Source: Bacillota bacterium (GTDB lineage Bacteria > Bacillota > Clostridia > Peptostreptococcales > Anaerovoracaceae). Taken from it: a stretch of DNA of 15,784 nucleotides. The stretch's first letter is position 1. The number at the start of each line of letters is the position of its first letter. A program made the translations under genes and the position numbers. The notes beneath the pieces were generated by a model that made no database searches, was not told the DNA's origin, and was given only the letters and a program-made list of their open reading frames with translations. This document shows, in pieces, positions 7,075-13,328 of this stretch. The DNA is taken from positions 1-15,784 of the forward strand of contig JAFYUX010000127.1 in the NCBI GenBank assembly GCA_017549385.1. The letters run 5' to 3'.

Positions 7075-8208
7075 ATGGGATATTTACTTAAGTTTGAGCA
7101 GCTCCTCAAGGAGCAGCTCGAAAGAGTTGAAAAGTTAAAGAATGAACCACCTGCAACTGATTTTTCAGCGGTGGATACTATAAAGATCGGTTTTATTGAT
7201 GGTGACGGTATCGGTCCTGTTATCATGAAGGAAACAAGAAGAGTTCTCGATGAGCTCCTCAAAGAAGAAGTAGAGTCAGGCAAGATTGAGATGAGAACTA
7301 TCGAAGGCCTTACTCTGGAAAACCGTATCGAAAAGCGTGTAGGCCTCCCAGAAGAAGTACTTGCTGCTGTTAAAGAATGCGACGTATTTATGAAGGGCCC
7401 TACAACTACACCAAACAAGACTCAGGTTCCTTTCAATCTTGAGAGTGCAAATGTTGCTCTCAGACGTGAGCTTGATCTCTTTGCAAATGTTAGACCTGTT
7501 TGTGTTCCTGAAAAGGGCATCGACTGGACGTTCTTCAGAGAAAACACTGAAGGCGAATATATCATCGGCAGCAAGGGTCTCGAAATTGGAGATGACCTCT
7601 GTGTTGACTTCAAGGTTACTACTACTCAGGGTACTGAAAGAATCGCTCGTAAAGCATTCGAGTTTGCGAGAGCAAACGGAAAGAACCGCATTGAGTGTGT
7701 AACAAAGGCAAATATCGTAAAGAAGACAGACGGCAGATTCCTGGAAATCGTTCATAAGGTTGGCGAAGAATATCCGGACATCAAGATCGAAGACTGGTAC
7801 ATCGATATTATGACAGCAAATCTGGTAAACGAAGATCTGAGAAAAGACTTCCAGGTATTCGTTCTTCCAAATCTCTACGGCGATATCATTACTGACGAAG
7901 CTGCTCAGATTCAGGGCGGTATGGGTACTGCAGGCAGTGCAAACATCGGTAACAGATATGCCATGTTCGAAGCAGTTCACGGTACAGCTCCTCGTATGGT
8001 AGAAGAGGGTATTGCAGACAGAGCAAATCCAGAAAGCTTACTTAAGGCAGCTGAACTTATGCTCAGACATATCGGTTATGTTGAAAAGGCTGACAAACTC
8101 AGAAAGGCAGTTGACGGTGCAGCGGCAGACCCTGCACTCAATATGTCAGGCACAAGAGAAGGCAGCTCAACAGTTGAATTCGCAGATGCAGTTTTAAAAC
8201 TTCTGTAA
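7075..8208 (+). CDS. icd: Isocitrate dehydrogenase (isocitrate/isopropylmalate dehydrogenase family)
   Basis: A 377-residue beta-decarboxylating dehydrogenase, most likely oxidising isocitrate to 2-oxoglutarate and CO2. AGGAG lies 7 bases before the ATG. After an unusual helical leader of about 37 residues comes FIDGDGIGP. The substrate-binding pattern S-x-N-x3-R-x9-R (Ser124, Asn126, Arg130, Arg140) matches isocitrate dehydrogenase and not isopropylmalate dehydrogenase. Tyr162 (ENTEGEY) and Lys211 (TKANIVKKTDG) occupy the catalytic positions, and NLYGDIITDEAAQIQGG supplies the metal-binding aspartates. The cofactor loop reads HGTAPRM from His302, unlike the KY motif of E. coli NADP enzymes and the DI-type motif of many NAD enzymes, so cofactor choice is unclear. 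Its place between aconitase and a GntR regulator supports the citrate-to-2-oxoglutarate branch. Confidence 0.92.
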   Translation: MGYLLKFEQLLKEQLERVEKLKNEPPATDFSAVDTIKIGFIDGDGIGPVIMKETRRVLDELLKEEVESGKIEMRTIEGLTLENRIEKRVGLPEEVLAAVKECDVFMKGPTTTPNKTQVPFNLESANVALRRELDLFANVRPVCVPEKGIDWTFFRENTEGEYIIGSKGLEIGDDLCVDFKVTTTQGTERIARKAFEFARANGKNRIECVTKANIVKKTDGRFLEIVHKVGEEYPDIKIEDWYIDIMTANLVNEDLRKDFQVFVLPNLYGDIITDEAAQIQGGMGTAGSANIGNRYAMFEAVHGTAPRMVEEGIADRANPESLLKAAELMLRHIGYVEKADKLRKAVDGAAADPALNMSGTREGSSTVEFADAVLKLL

Positions 8209-8232
8209 TAGATTTTATTTGGGGGTTACATT

Positions 8233-8907
8233 ATGTACTATAAGAGTGTAAAGGAAGAAATTGTTGCAGGTCTTCCTCTTGCCATAAATATTTTTATCAA
8301 GTTAAGAGAAGCTATCCTCAGAGGCAAGCTTCAGAACGGCGAAAAGCTTACTGAACAGCGTATTTGCAACGAATACAATGTCAGCAGAACACCTGTAAGA
8401 GAAGCTTTCAGACTTCTCGAGCAGGAAGGTCTCATCACAATGATTCCAAACAGAGGTGCATTTGTTACAGGTTTCTCTGAACAGGACGTTGCTGATATGT
8501 ACGACATGAGAAAAGAATACGAAATGCTTGCTTTCGAATGGGCAGTAGAACGTATCACTCCAGAAGAATTTGCTGAGATTAAAAACGCTTACGAACTGAT
8601 GGAGTTCTATACACACAAGGGCGAATACGAAAAGTCAGCTGAACAGAACGTTCTTTTCCACGAACTGATTTACAGAGCTTCCCACAATCGTCTTCTGACT
8701 CAGATTCTTACAAGTTATCAGTACTACACAAAGCAGATCAGATACTCAGAAGAAAACAAGTACGATTACATGGAAGAAGTTCTGGAAGAACACTATGAAA
8801 TTCTCCAGGCGCTGGAAACAAAAGATAAAAAGCGTGGCGTAGCTATCGTTAAAAAGCACCTTGAAGGCTCAAAAATCAGAGCAGGATACGGTGGATTCAA
8901 CAAGTAA
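8233..8907 (+). CDS. GntR-family (FadR/FCD subfamily) transcriptional regulator
   Basis: A 224-residue regulator, third gene of the acn-icd operon, 24 bases after icd with a GGGGG-type ribosome binding site at 8221-8225. Residues about 15-80 form the GntR winged helix: LREAILRGKL, LTEQRICNEYNVSRTPVREAFRLLEQEGLI (RTPVRE at 52-57) and NRGAFVTGF. The rest is an all-helical FCD ligand domain. Its usual metal ligands are readable as Asn139 (in NVLFH, with Asn replacing the more common Asp), His143, His187 (EEHYEIL) and His209 (KKHL). FCD proteins with these ligands usually bind carboxylates. Position suggests it senses citrate, isocitrate or a related acid and controls this operon through the palindrome at 4993-5004, including its own gene. 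The effector is inference. Confidence 0.93.
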   Translation: MYYKSVKEEIVAGLPLAINIFIKLREAILRGKLQNGEKLTEQRICNEYNVSRTPVREAFRLLEQEGLITMIPNRGAFVTGFSEQDVADMYDMRKEYEMLAFEWAVERITPEEFAEIKNAYELMEFYTHKGEYEKSAEQNVLFHELIYRASHNRLLTQILTSYQYYTKQIRYSEENKYDYMEEVLEEHYEILQALETKDKKRGVAIVKKHLEGSKIRAGYGGFNK

Positions 8908-8914
8908 CTAATTG

Positions 8915-8963
8915 CGGCCCGGTGGTTTGATCATTTTGATCAATAGCCGGGCCGAATTTGATT
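8915..8963 (+). terminator. Probable terminator of the acn-icd-gntR operon
   Basis: CGGCCCGG (8915-8922) pairs with CCGGGCCG (8947-8954). An inner perfect stem TTGATCA/TGATCAA lies beyond a small internal loop. The hairpin is very stable, but the T-run after it (AATTTGATTT) is weak. It starts 8 bases after the regulator stop codon. Confidence 0.65.
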
Positions 8964-9002
8964 TATAAGACAATACCTGGGTATGTACTATTGAGATAAA
9001 AT

Positions 9003-9031
9003 CTGATAAAGTAAAAAAGTTAGGTTACAAT
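9003..9031 (+). promoter_or_regulatory. Candidate promoter of nth-lysA
   Basis: CTGATA (9003-9008) and TACAAT (9026-9031) are 17 bases apart, each close to consensus but not perfect. The predicted start, near 9038, would leave a leader of only about ten bases. Confidence 0.35.
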
Positions 9032-9047
9032 AGACAACGAGGCAGAT

Positions 9048-9695
9048 ATGGCAGCAAGAAAAAGAACTAAACTCAATAAAACTGAAGTGGCTCAGGTACT
9101 GGAACTTTTATCCCAGGCTTACCCTGATGCAGGCTGTGCCCTCAACTATGGCACTCCATTTCAGCTTTTAACTGCTGTGGCGCTTTCAGCCCAGACTACC
9201 GATAAAAAAGTAAACCAGATAACAGAATATCTTTTCGAAAGATGTCCTACTGCGGCAGAGATGGCAGAGATTGACGAACTGGAACTCCAGGAAATCATCC
9301 GCACCATCGGCCTATACAAAAATAAAGCAAAAAATCTCATCGCTATGAGCAAAATCCTCATGGAAAAATACGACGGACAGGTCCCAGAAGATCAGGAACT
9401 TCTGGTAGAATTACCAGGTGTAGGCCGAAAGACAGCAAATGTTGTCATGGCCGAGGCCTTCGGCCACCAGCGCATAGCGGTTGATACACATGTATTCAGA
9501 GTATCAAACAGAATCGGTCTCGTTCACGAGGACGATGTGCTGAAAACAGAACTGGCTCTCATGAAAGCCATTCCGGAAAATATCTGGTCAGACAGCCATC
9601 ACTGGCTTATCTGGCATGGAAGAAACATCTGCGCGGCGAGAAAACCTGCATGCGACACATGTCCTATTGCAGAAGTCTGCCTGAAAAAGATTTAA
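9048..9695 (+). CDS. nth: Endonuclease III (DNA glycosylase/AP lyase)
   Basis: A 215-residue base-excision repair enzyme that removes oxidised pyrimidines and cleaves the abasic site. The helix-hairpin-helix reads LPGVGRKTANVV with catalytic Lys128, and the catalytic aspartate is Asp146 in AVDTHVFRVSNRIGL. The C-terminus carries the [4Fe-4S] signature C-x6-C-x2-C-x5-C at Cys195, Cys202, Cys205 and Cys211. The length is normal for the family. Both catalytic residues and all four cysteines are present, so it should be active. The start at 9048 has GAGG five bases upstream. It lies 30 bases before lysA without a terminator between, so the two are probably one transcript; no functional link is evident. 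Confidence 0.95.
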   Translation: MAARKRTKLNKTEVAQVLELLSQAYPDAGCALNYGTPFQLLTAVALSAQTTDKKVNQITEYLFERCPTAAEMAEIDELELQEIIRTIGLYKNKAKNLIAMSKILMEKYDGQVPEDQELLVELPGVGRKTANVVMAEAFGHQRIAVDTHVFRVSNRIGLVHEDDVLKTELALMKAIPENIWSDSHHWLIWHGRNICAARKPACDTCPIAEVCLKKI

Positions 9696-9725
9696 AAATA
9701 ATTTATATAAAGGAAATTAATAACT

Positions 9726-10988
9726 ATGAGCAATAATATGATGTTTTACGGCTGCGACGTGGCAGAACTCGTAAAGGAATACGGTTCTCCGTTATATGTG
9801 ATGTCTGAAGACGATATCAGAGAAAGATGCAGAGAAGTAAAATCAGTATTTATCGATAAATATCCAAACACAAGAGCTGTATATGCCAGCAAGGCATTCC
9901 AGACTCTCGAAATCTGCAGAATCGTACAGCAGGAAGGTATCGGCCTTGATGTTGTATCTGGTGGCGAAATCTTTGCTGCCATTAGAGCTGGCGTAAATCC
10001 TGCAGACATTGTTTTCCACGGAAATACAAAGACTTATGGCGAACTCAAGCTTGCTCTTGAAGAAAACGTAGGCACTATCGTAGTGGACAACCTTTCAGAA
10101 CTTGCTCTCCTCGATGAGTTAGCAGCTGAAATGGGCAAGGTTCCAGGCATCGTTATGCGTATCACTCCAGGTGTAGATAGCCATACTCATGAGTTTATCT
10201 CTACAGGTCAGGAAGACTCAAAGTTTGGTTTTGCGATCCAGGAAGTTATAGATTTTGCCACAGAAAAAGCAATGAAATCATCACATCTTGATTTCAGAGG
10301 TTTTCATTTCCACGTAGGCTCACAGCTTCACGACAACATGTCTCATCTTATGGCTGTGGACAAAGTCCTCGATATGCTGACAGTGATCAAGGAAAAGTAT
10401 GGTTATGTTCCTAGAGAACTCAACACTGGCGGCGGTTTTGGCGTTCATTATGCAGGCGATCCAGAACGTACTCACGTTTCTTACTTTATGGATCCTGTTA
10501 TGGAAAAGATTGATGCGTATTTCGCAAAGACTGGTGATCCGCGTCCGATGATTACTATCGAACCAGGTAGATGGATCGTTGCAGAGGCGGGTATCACAGT
10601 TTACGAAGTAGGTTCAGTAAAGACAAACGCTGCAGGTCGTACTTATATCGGCGTAGACGGCGGTTTCCCTGACAACCCTAGACCGGCTCTCTACGATGCA
10701 AAGTACGAAGTAAAGGCCGTAGAAAAGTATGACGAACCATATGATCAGGTTGTTACTGTAGCGGGCAAGTGTTGCGAATCAGGCGATATCCTTATCTGGG
10801 ATGCAGAACTTCCAAAGCTTGAGAGAGGCGACCACATTGCAGTGCTCTGCACAGGCGCATACAACTATTCAATGGCATCAAACTACAACAGAGTTCCTAG
10901 ACCTGCCGTAGTTATGGTATCAGAAGGCAAGGCACATCTTTCTGTTAGAAGAGAAACTTACGAGGATCTGATTGCGAGAGAACTCTAA
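9726..10988 (+). CDS. lysA: Diaminopimelate decarboxylase
   Basis: A 420-residue PLP enzyme that decarboxylates meso-diaminopimelate to L-lysine, the last step of the DAP pathway. AAAGGAA (9709-9715) precedes the ATG by 10 bases. The PLP lysine is Lys56 in YASKAF. The barrel motifs follow: GLDVVSGGE, FHFHVGSQ (His196) and LNTGGGFG. The EPGR motif is at 279-282. The C-terminal domain has Cys350-Glu351 of GKCCESGD at the dimer active site and the substrate/PLP tyrosine region GAYNYSMASNYN. Length and motif order are those of a complete LysA, not of arginine or ornithine decarboxylases of the same fold. A strong terminator follows 35 bases after the stop. Confidence 0.95.
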   Translation: MSNNMMFYGCDVAELVKEYGSPLYVMSEDDIRERCREVKSVFIDKYPNTRAVYASKAFQTLEICRIVQQEGIGLDVVSGGEIFAAIRAGVNPADIVFHGNTKTYGELKLALEENVGTIVVDNLSELALLDELAAEMGKVPGIVMRITPGVDSHTHEFISTGQEDSKFGFAIQEVIDFATEKAMKSSHLDFRGFHFHVGSQLHDNMSHLMAVDKVLDMLTVIKEKYGYVPRELNTGGGFGVHYAGDPERTHVSYFMDPVMEKIDAYFAKTGDPRPMITIEPGRWIVAEAGITVYEVGSVKTNAAGRTYIGVDGGFPDNPRPALYDAKYEVKAVEKYDEPYDQVVTVAGKCCESGDILIWDAELPKLERGDHIAVLCTGAYNYSMASNYNRVPRPAVVMVSEGKAHLSVRRETYEDLIAREL

Positions 10989-11023
10989 GTCGCAGACAGA
11001 TAAAATATTGAATTAAAAAGCTT

Positions 11024-11052
11024 AAAGCTGCATCATCAGGTGCAGCTTTTTT
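11024..11052 (+). terminator. Rho-independent terminator after lysA
   Basis: AAAGCTGCA (11024-11032) pairs with TGCAGCTTT (11041-11049) around an 8-base loop, and the T-run continues to 11052. Confidence 0.9.
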
Positions 11053-11075
11053 AGTACAAAAAATCATGGAAAAAT

Positions 11076-11105
11076 TTCAAAATTTCTTCAAAATAATTTC
11101 AAAAT
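11076..11105. repeat. Three TTCAAAAT direct repeats phased at 11 bp
   Basis: TTCAAAAT occurs at 11076-11083, 11087-11094 and 11098-11105, each start exactly 11 bases after the last. The array abuts the palindrome at 11105 and lies at about -49 to -78 from the predicted rubrerythrin start. Phased A-tracts of this kind bend DNA or act as UP-like elements; a protein binding the repeats is also possible. Confidence 0.6.
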
Positions 11106-11120
11106 GTGACATATGTCACA
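11105..11120. promoter_or_regulatory. Crp/Fnr-family-type operator upstream of rubrerythrin
   Basis: TGTGACATATGTCACA is a perfect 16-bp palindrome with the TGTGA-N6-TCACA architecture of Crp/Fnr-family sites. Its centre is about 41.5 bases before the predicted start, the classical class II activator position. No such regulator is encoded in the window. Confidence 0.65.
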
Positions 11121-11138
11121 ATAAACCTGCCAAAATGC

Positions 11139-11147
11139 TGGTATATT
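11139..11147 (+). promoter_or_regulatory. Extended -10 element of the rubrerythrin promoter
   Basis: TGGTATATT fits TGnTATAAT with one mismatch. No -35 hexamer is found at the right spacing, where the palindrome lies instead; this is usual for an activator-dependent promoter. The predicted start is near 11154, leaving a leader of about 108 bases. Confidence 0.5.
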
Positions 11148-11261
11148 ATAGACAACAAAGGGAACGGGAAAGCAAATGTGAGAGCTGAACCGGATCCAAA
11201 GAAATTAAACAAGAATATACTAAATGAAATCACTAAAAAGAAAGGCATGGAGGTAAATACT

Positions 11262-11804
11262 ATGACAATGAAGACATTAGCAGGAACAAAGACAGAAAAG
11301 AACTTATGGGAAGCATTCGCTGGCGAATCAATGGCAAGAAATAAATATACATACTTTGCATCAGTAGCTAAGAAGGCTGGTTACGAACAGATCGCAGCTA
11401 TCTTCCTCGAAACAGCTGAAAATGAAAAAGAACATGCGAAGCTCTGGTTCAAGGCTTTAGAAGGTATCGGCGATACAGCTGAAAACCTCCTTGCAGCAGC
11501 AAACGGCGAAAACGACGAATGGACAGACATGTACGCTCGTATGGCTGAAGAAGCAGAAGAAGAAGGTTTCCCACACTTAGCGGCTCAGTTCCGTATGGTA
11601 GCAGGGGTTGAAAAGACTCACGAAGAAAGATACCGCAAGCTTCTCCACAACGTAGAAACTAACGAAGTATTCGAAAAGAAGGGTGAAGTTGTTTGGGAAT
11701 GCAGAAACTGCGGCCACCTCACAAGCGGAACAAAGGCTCCAGAATTATGCCCAGTGTGCAAGCATCCTAAGGCATACTTCCAGATCCACCCAGAAAACTA
11801 CTAA
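11262..11804 (+). CDS. rbr: Rubrerythrin
   Basis: A 180-residue non-haem iron protein that reduces hydrogen peroxide in the cytoplasm of anaerobes. The ATG at 11262 has GGAGGT at 11249-11254, 7 bases away; the frame stays open farther upstream, but that part contains the promoter and has no ribosome binding site. The diiron ligands are visible as Glu22 (AFAGES), the Glu55-x2-His58 pair (ENEKEH), glutamates in [13 protein letters not shown], and a second Glu-x2-His pair in VEKTHEERY. The C-terminal rubredoxin domain has C-x2-C-x12-C-x2-C at Cys147, Cys150, Cys163 and Cys166. The protein is full length. It stands alone between two terminators, with a probable activator-controlled promoter. Confidence 0.97.
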   Translation: MTMKTLAGTKTEKNLWEAFAGESMARNKYTYFASVAKKAGYEQIAAIFLETAENEKEHAKLWFKALEGIGDTAENLLAAANGENDEWTDMYARMAEEAEEEGFPHLAAQFRMVAGVEKTHEERYRKLLHNVETNEVFEKKGEVVWECRNCGHLTSGTKAPELCPVCKHPKAYFQIHPENY

Positions 11805-11837
11805 AATTCCTTGTAGAATAGACTTTTAGCTAGCCAC

Positions 11838-11853
11838 ATCACCGAAAGGTGAT
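11838..11853 (+). other. GNRA-capped hairpin in the rubrerythrin 3' region
   Basis: ATCACC-GAAA-GGTGAT is a perfect 6-bp stem capped by a GAAA tetraloop, 33 bases after the stop. It has no T-tract and precedes the real terminator. Confidence 0.45.
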
Positions 11854-11894
11854 TAGAAAAACCTCATAAACTAAATACAATACCCAAAACCACA

Positions 11895-11931
11895 AAAGAG
11901 ACTCCCGAGTCAAACGGGAGTCTCTTTCTTT
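11895..11931 (+). terminator. Terminator of rubrerythrin
   Basis: AAAGAGACTCCCG (11895-11907) pairs perfectly with CGGGAGTCTCTTT (11915-11927) around a 7-base loop and is followed by CTTTG. On the minus strand the same stem is followed by TTGTGGTTTT, so it could act in both directions. Confidence 0.87.
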
Positions 11932-11956
11932 GCGCCTCGGCGGAGCCGTGCAAAAT

Positions 11957-11988
11957 AAAAAAACCCGGCAGAGCCGAAACTCGCCGGG
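11957..11988 (-). terminator. Terminator of the SEC-C gene
   Basis: Read on the minus strand, CCCGGC-GAG-TTTCGG-CTC-T-GCCGGG forms a 9-bp stem with one bulge, followed by TTTTTTTATTTT. It lies 20 bases past the stop of the minus-strand gene and faces the rubrerythrin terminator. Confidence 0.88.
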
Positions 11989-12007
11989 AATCAGAATCGA
12001 TTTTTAA

Positions 12008-12502
12008 TTACTTACCGCAACACTTCTTGTACTTTTTGCCAGAACCGCAAGGACATGGATCATTTCTGCCGATCTTTTCTTCCTTAACTACAGTCTTTGA
12101 CTTCTTGTACTGCTTGTAGAGGTCTACTCTTTCTTCTTCTGTGAAGATGTTGTTCCATTCTTCGAGAGTGAAGAGGTAGTCTGCGTTTGCATTGTGCATG
12201 TTCATGTAGAGCTGAGCCCAGTTGATATCGAGAGAGAATTCTGTATCTTCTGTGATTGCTTCTACGTCCATAGGGTTGTTTAAGCTGTCGTTGATACCAT
12301 CGAGGAAGCCCATGAAGAGAACGATGTCAACGCCTAATTCTTCTGCCTTTTCCTTTACTACGCCGCCGAAAGCAGTTTCGTGATTTGAGAGAATTTCAGT
12401 GTAGATCTTAGTTTCTGCTGCTGAATATTCTTCCCAGAACTTTCTGAAAGTGTCCTGTGTCTGACCTTCGTAGAGGTCTACCCACTGCTGGAATAATGAC
12501 AT
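12008..12502 (-). CDS. SEC-C motif (zinc-binding) domain protein of unknown function
   Basis: A 164-residue acidic, mainly helical protein ending in a SEC-C zinc knuckle, [18 protein letters not shown], with Cys150, Cys152, Cys161 and Cys162 as presumed ligands. This is the same module as at the C-terminus of SecA, where it binds zinc and SecB or ribosomes, but here it is fused to a short unnamed N-terminal region ([20 protein letters not shown] at 7-26, and [25 protein letters not shown]). No enzyme motif, signal peptide or membrane segment is visible. AAAGGAG lies 8 bases before the ATG. The gene runs alone between its own promoter and terminator. The family is widespread in Firmicutes, but I know of no established role; a chaperone-like or ribosome-linked function would be a guess. 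Confidence 0.88.
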   Translation of the reverse strand: MSLFQQWVDLYEGQTQDTFRKFWEEYSAAETKIYTEILSNHETAFGGVVKEKAEELGVDIVLFMGFLDGINDSLNNPMDVEAITEDTEFSLDINWAQLYMNMHNANADYLFTLEEWNNIFTEEERVDLYKQYKKSKTVVKEEKIGRNDPCPCGSGKKYKKCCGK

Positions 12503-12545
12503 GGTGATTTCTCCTTTATAAATTGATTGCTATGAAAAACTTTAT

Positions 12546-12559
12546 ATTTCGTTCGAAAT
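12546..12559. repeat. Inverted repeat in the SEC-C leader
   Basis: ATTTCG and CGAAAT flank two bases. In RNA it would form ATTTC-GAAC-GAAAT, a 5-bp stem with a tetraloop, starting about seven bases after the predicted minus-strand transcription start. It could equally be a DNA operator. Confidence 0.35.
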
Positions 12560-12572
12560 TTTTAACCGAATA

Positions 12573-12600
12573 ATTATAACACGTTCGCGGGCCATTGCAA
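12573..12600 (-). promoter_or_regulatory. Promoter of the SEC-C gene
   Basis: On the minus strand TTGCAA (12600-12595) is followed after 16 bases by TATAAT (12578-12573), which carries a TG extension (TGTTATAAT). The predicted start is near 12566. Confidence 0.65.
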
Positions 12601-12645
12601 AGTTTTAATCATAATATCTTAAGGCTGGAATATCAGTCTTTTTCT

Positions 12646-12654
12646 TGATAAAAT
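12646..12654 (+). promoter_or_regulatory. Extended -10 element of the trmL-type gene
   Basis: TGATAAAAT fits TGnTATAAT with one mismatch; the -35 region (TGGAAT, 12626-12631) is poor. The predicted start is near 12661. It stands back to back with the SEC-C promoter in the 213-base divergent gap. Confidence 0.4.
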
Positions 12655-12664
12655 TTAATGTTAG

Positions 12665-12686
12665 AGGCAGTACATTTCGGCTGCCT
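12665..12686 (+). other. Leader hairpin of the trmL-type mRNA
   Basis: AGGCAG (12665-12670) pairs with CTGCCT (12681-12686) around a 10-base loop, a few bases after the predicted transcription start and 15 bases before the ribosome binding site. Confidence 0.4.
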
Positions 12687-12715
12687 GGCAAAAGAATAAC
12701 AGAGGTGGAAAACCA

Positions 12716-13282
12716 GTGAATAAAAAACACAAGAAAAATGACTATACAAATGCAGCCATTGAGCGCATCCACAACCTCAGCGACGGCTCCGCCGACGCAC
12801 CGGAACACGAGTTTATGTTAAACATCGTTATGGTGGAACCTGAAATGCCTGCAAACACAGGAAACGTATCAAGAACATGTGCTATTACAGGTGCAAAGAT
12901 GCATCTCGTAAAGCCTCTCGGTTTTTCTATCGAGGACAAGATGCTCAAGAGAGCAGGTCTCGATTACTGGGACAAGCTTGATATCGAGGTACACGAAAGC
13001 TTAGATGCTTTCCTCGAAAAGTACGGCGACCAGCCCCTTTTCTACGCAACTACTCACGGTGGAGTATGCTACACAGAAGCTGAGTATCCGGCTGGCGCAT
13101 TTATTCTTTTTGGCCCTGAAACAAGAGGTCTCCCAAAGGATCTCATCGCTGCAAATCCTGAGACTTCAGTTCGTATCCCTATGGGTAAGGATCCTGCTCT
13201 GAGATCTCTCAACCTTTCAAACTCAGTAGCTATCATGGTGTACGAAGTAATGAGACAGCATGATTTTCCAGGTTTACTCTAG
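12716..13282 (+). CDS. trmL: tRNA (cytidine/uridine-34 2'-O)-methyltransferase, TrmL/SPOUT family
   Basis: A knotted SPOUT methyltransferase, by family transferring a methyl group from SAM to the ribose of the wobble base 34 in tRNA-Leu species. The chosen GTG at 12716 has AGAGGTGG at 12701-12708 with 7 bases between, giving 188 residues. The conserved family core begins only at Met34 (MLNIVMVEPEMPANTGNVSRTCA). The SAM-knot motifs are FGPETRGLP and IPMGKDPALRSLNLSNSVAIMVYE. GLDYWDKLDI matches TrmL closely, so this assignment is better than TrmH or RlmB. The first 33 residues, basic and then polar, are extra relative to E. coli TrmL. It appears to be monocistronic; pgk has its own promoter downstream. 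Confidence 0.92.
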   Translation: MNKKHKKNDYTNAAIERIHNLSDGSADAPEHEFMLNIVMVEPEMPANTGNVSRTCAITGAKMHLVKPLGFSIEDKMLKRAGLDYWDKLDIEVHESLDAFLEKYGDQPLFYATTHGGVCYTEAEYPAGAFILFGPETRGLPKDLIAANPETSVRIPMGKDPALRSLNLSNSVAIMVYEVMRQHDFPGLL

Positions 13283-13303
13283 GCAATTATACAAACTAAA
13301 AAA

Positions 13304-13321
13304 TGGTATATATGGTATAAT
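13304..13321 (+). promoter_or_regulatory. pgk operon promoter with tandem extended -10 elements
   Basis: TGGTATATATGGTATAAT contains TGGTATATA immediately followed by the perfect extended -10 TGGTATAAT. No good -35 is visible, as is usual with extended -10 promoters. The start from the second element would be near 13328. Confidence 0.65.
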
Positions 13322-13328
13322 TACTATA

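Noticed and set aside
7276..7980. 234-residue open frame on the minus strand inside icd
   Set aside because: Its translation resembles no family, is Cys- and Ser-rich, and lies antisense to a clearly conserved enzyme; it is a codon-bias shadow.
5107..8208. Reading the two enzymes as isopropylmalate isomerase/dehydrogenase or homoaconitase/homoisocitrate dehydrogenase
   Set aside because: The aconitase is a single chain with the swivelling domain fused, the dehydrogenase has the S-x-N-x3-R isocitrate pattern, and lysine is made by the DAP route as shown by lysA.
11106..11261. Rubrerythrin reading frame open upstream to a GTG at 11106, giving 52 extra residues
   Set aside because: The stretch contains the palindrome, the extended -10 and the leader, has no ribosome binding site at 11106, and rubrerythrins begin near the ATG at 11262, which has GGAGGT.
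11838..11853. GAAA-capped hairpin as the rubrerythrin terminator
   Set aside because: No T-tract follows; the perfect 13-bp hairpin at 11895-11927 is the better terminator.
12546..12559. LexA/DinR SOS box in the SEC-C leader
   Set aside because: The ATTTCGAACGAAAT repeat lacks the GAAC-N4-GTTC spacing of Firmicute LexA sites.
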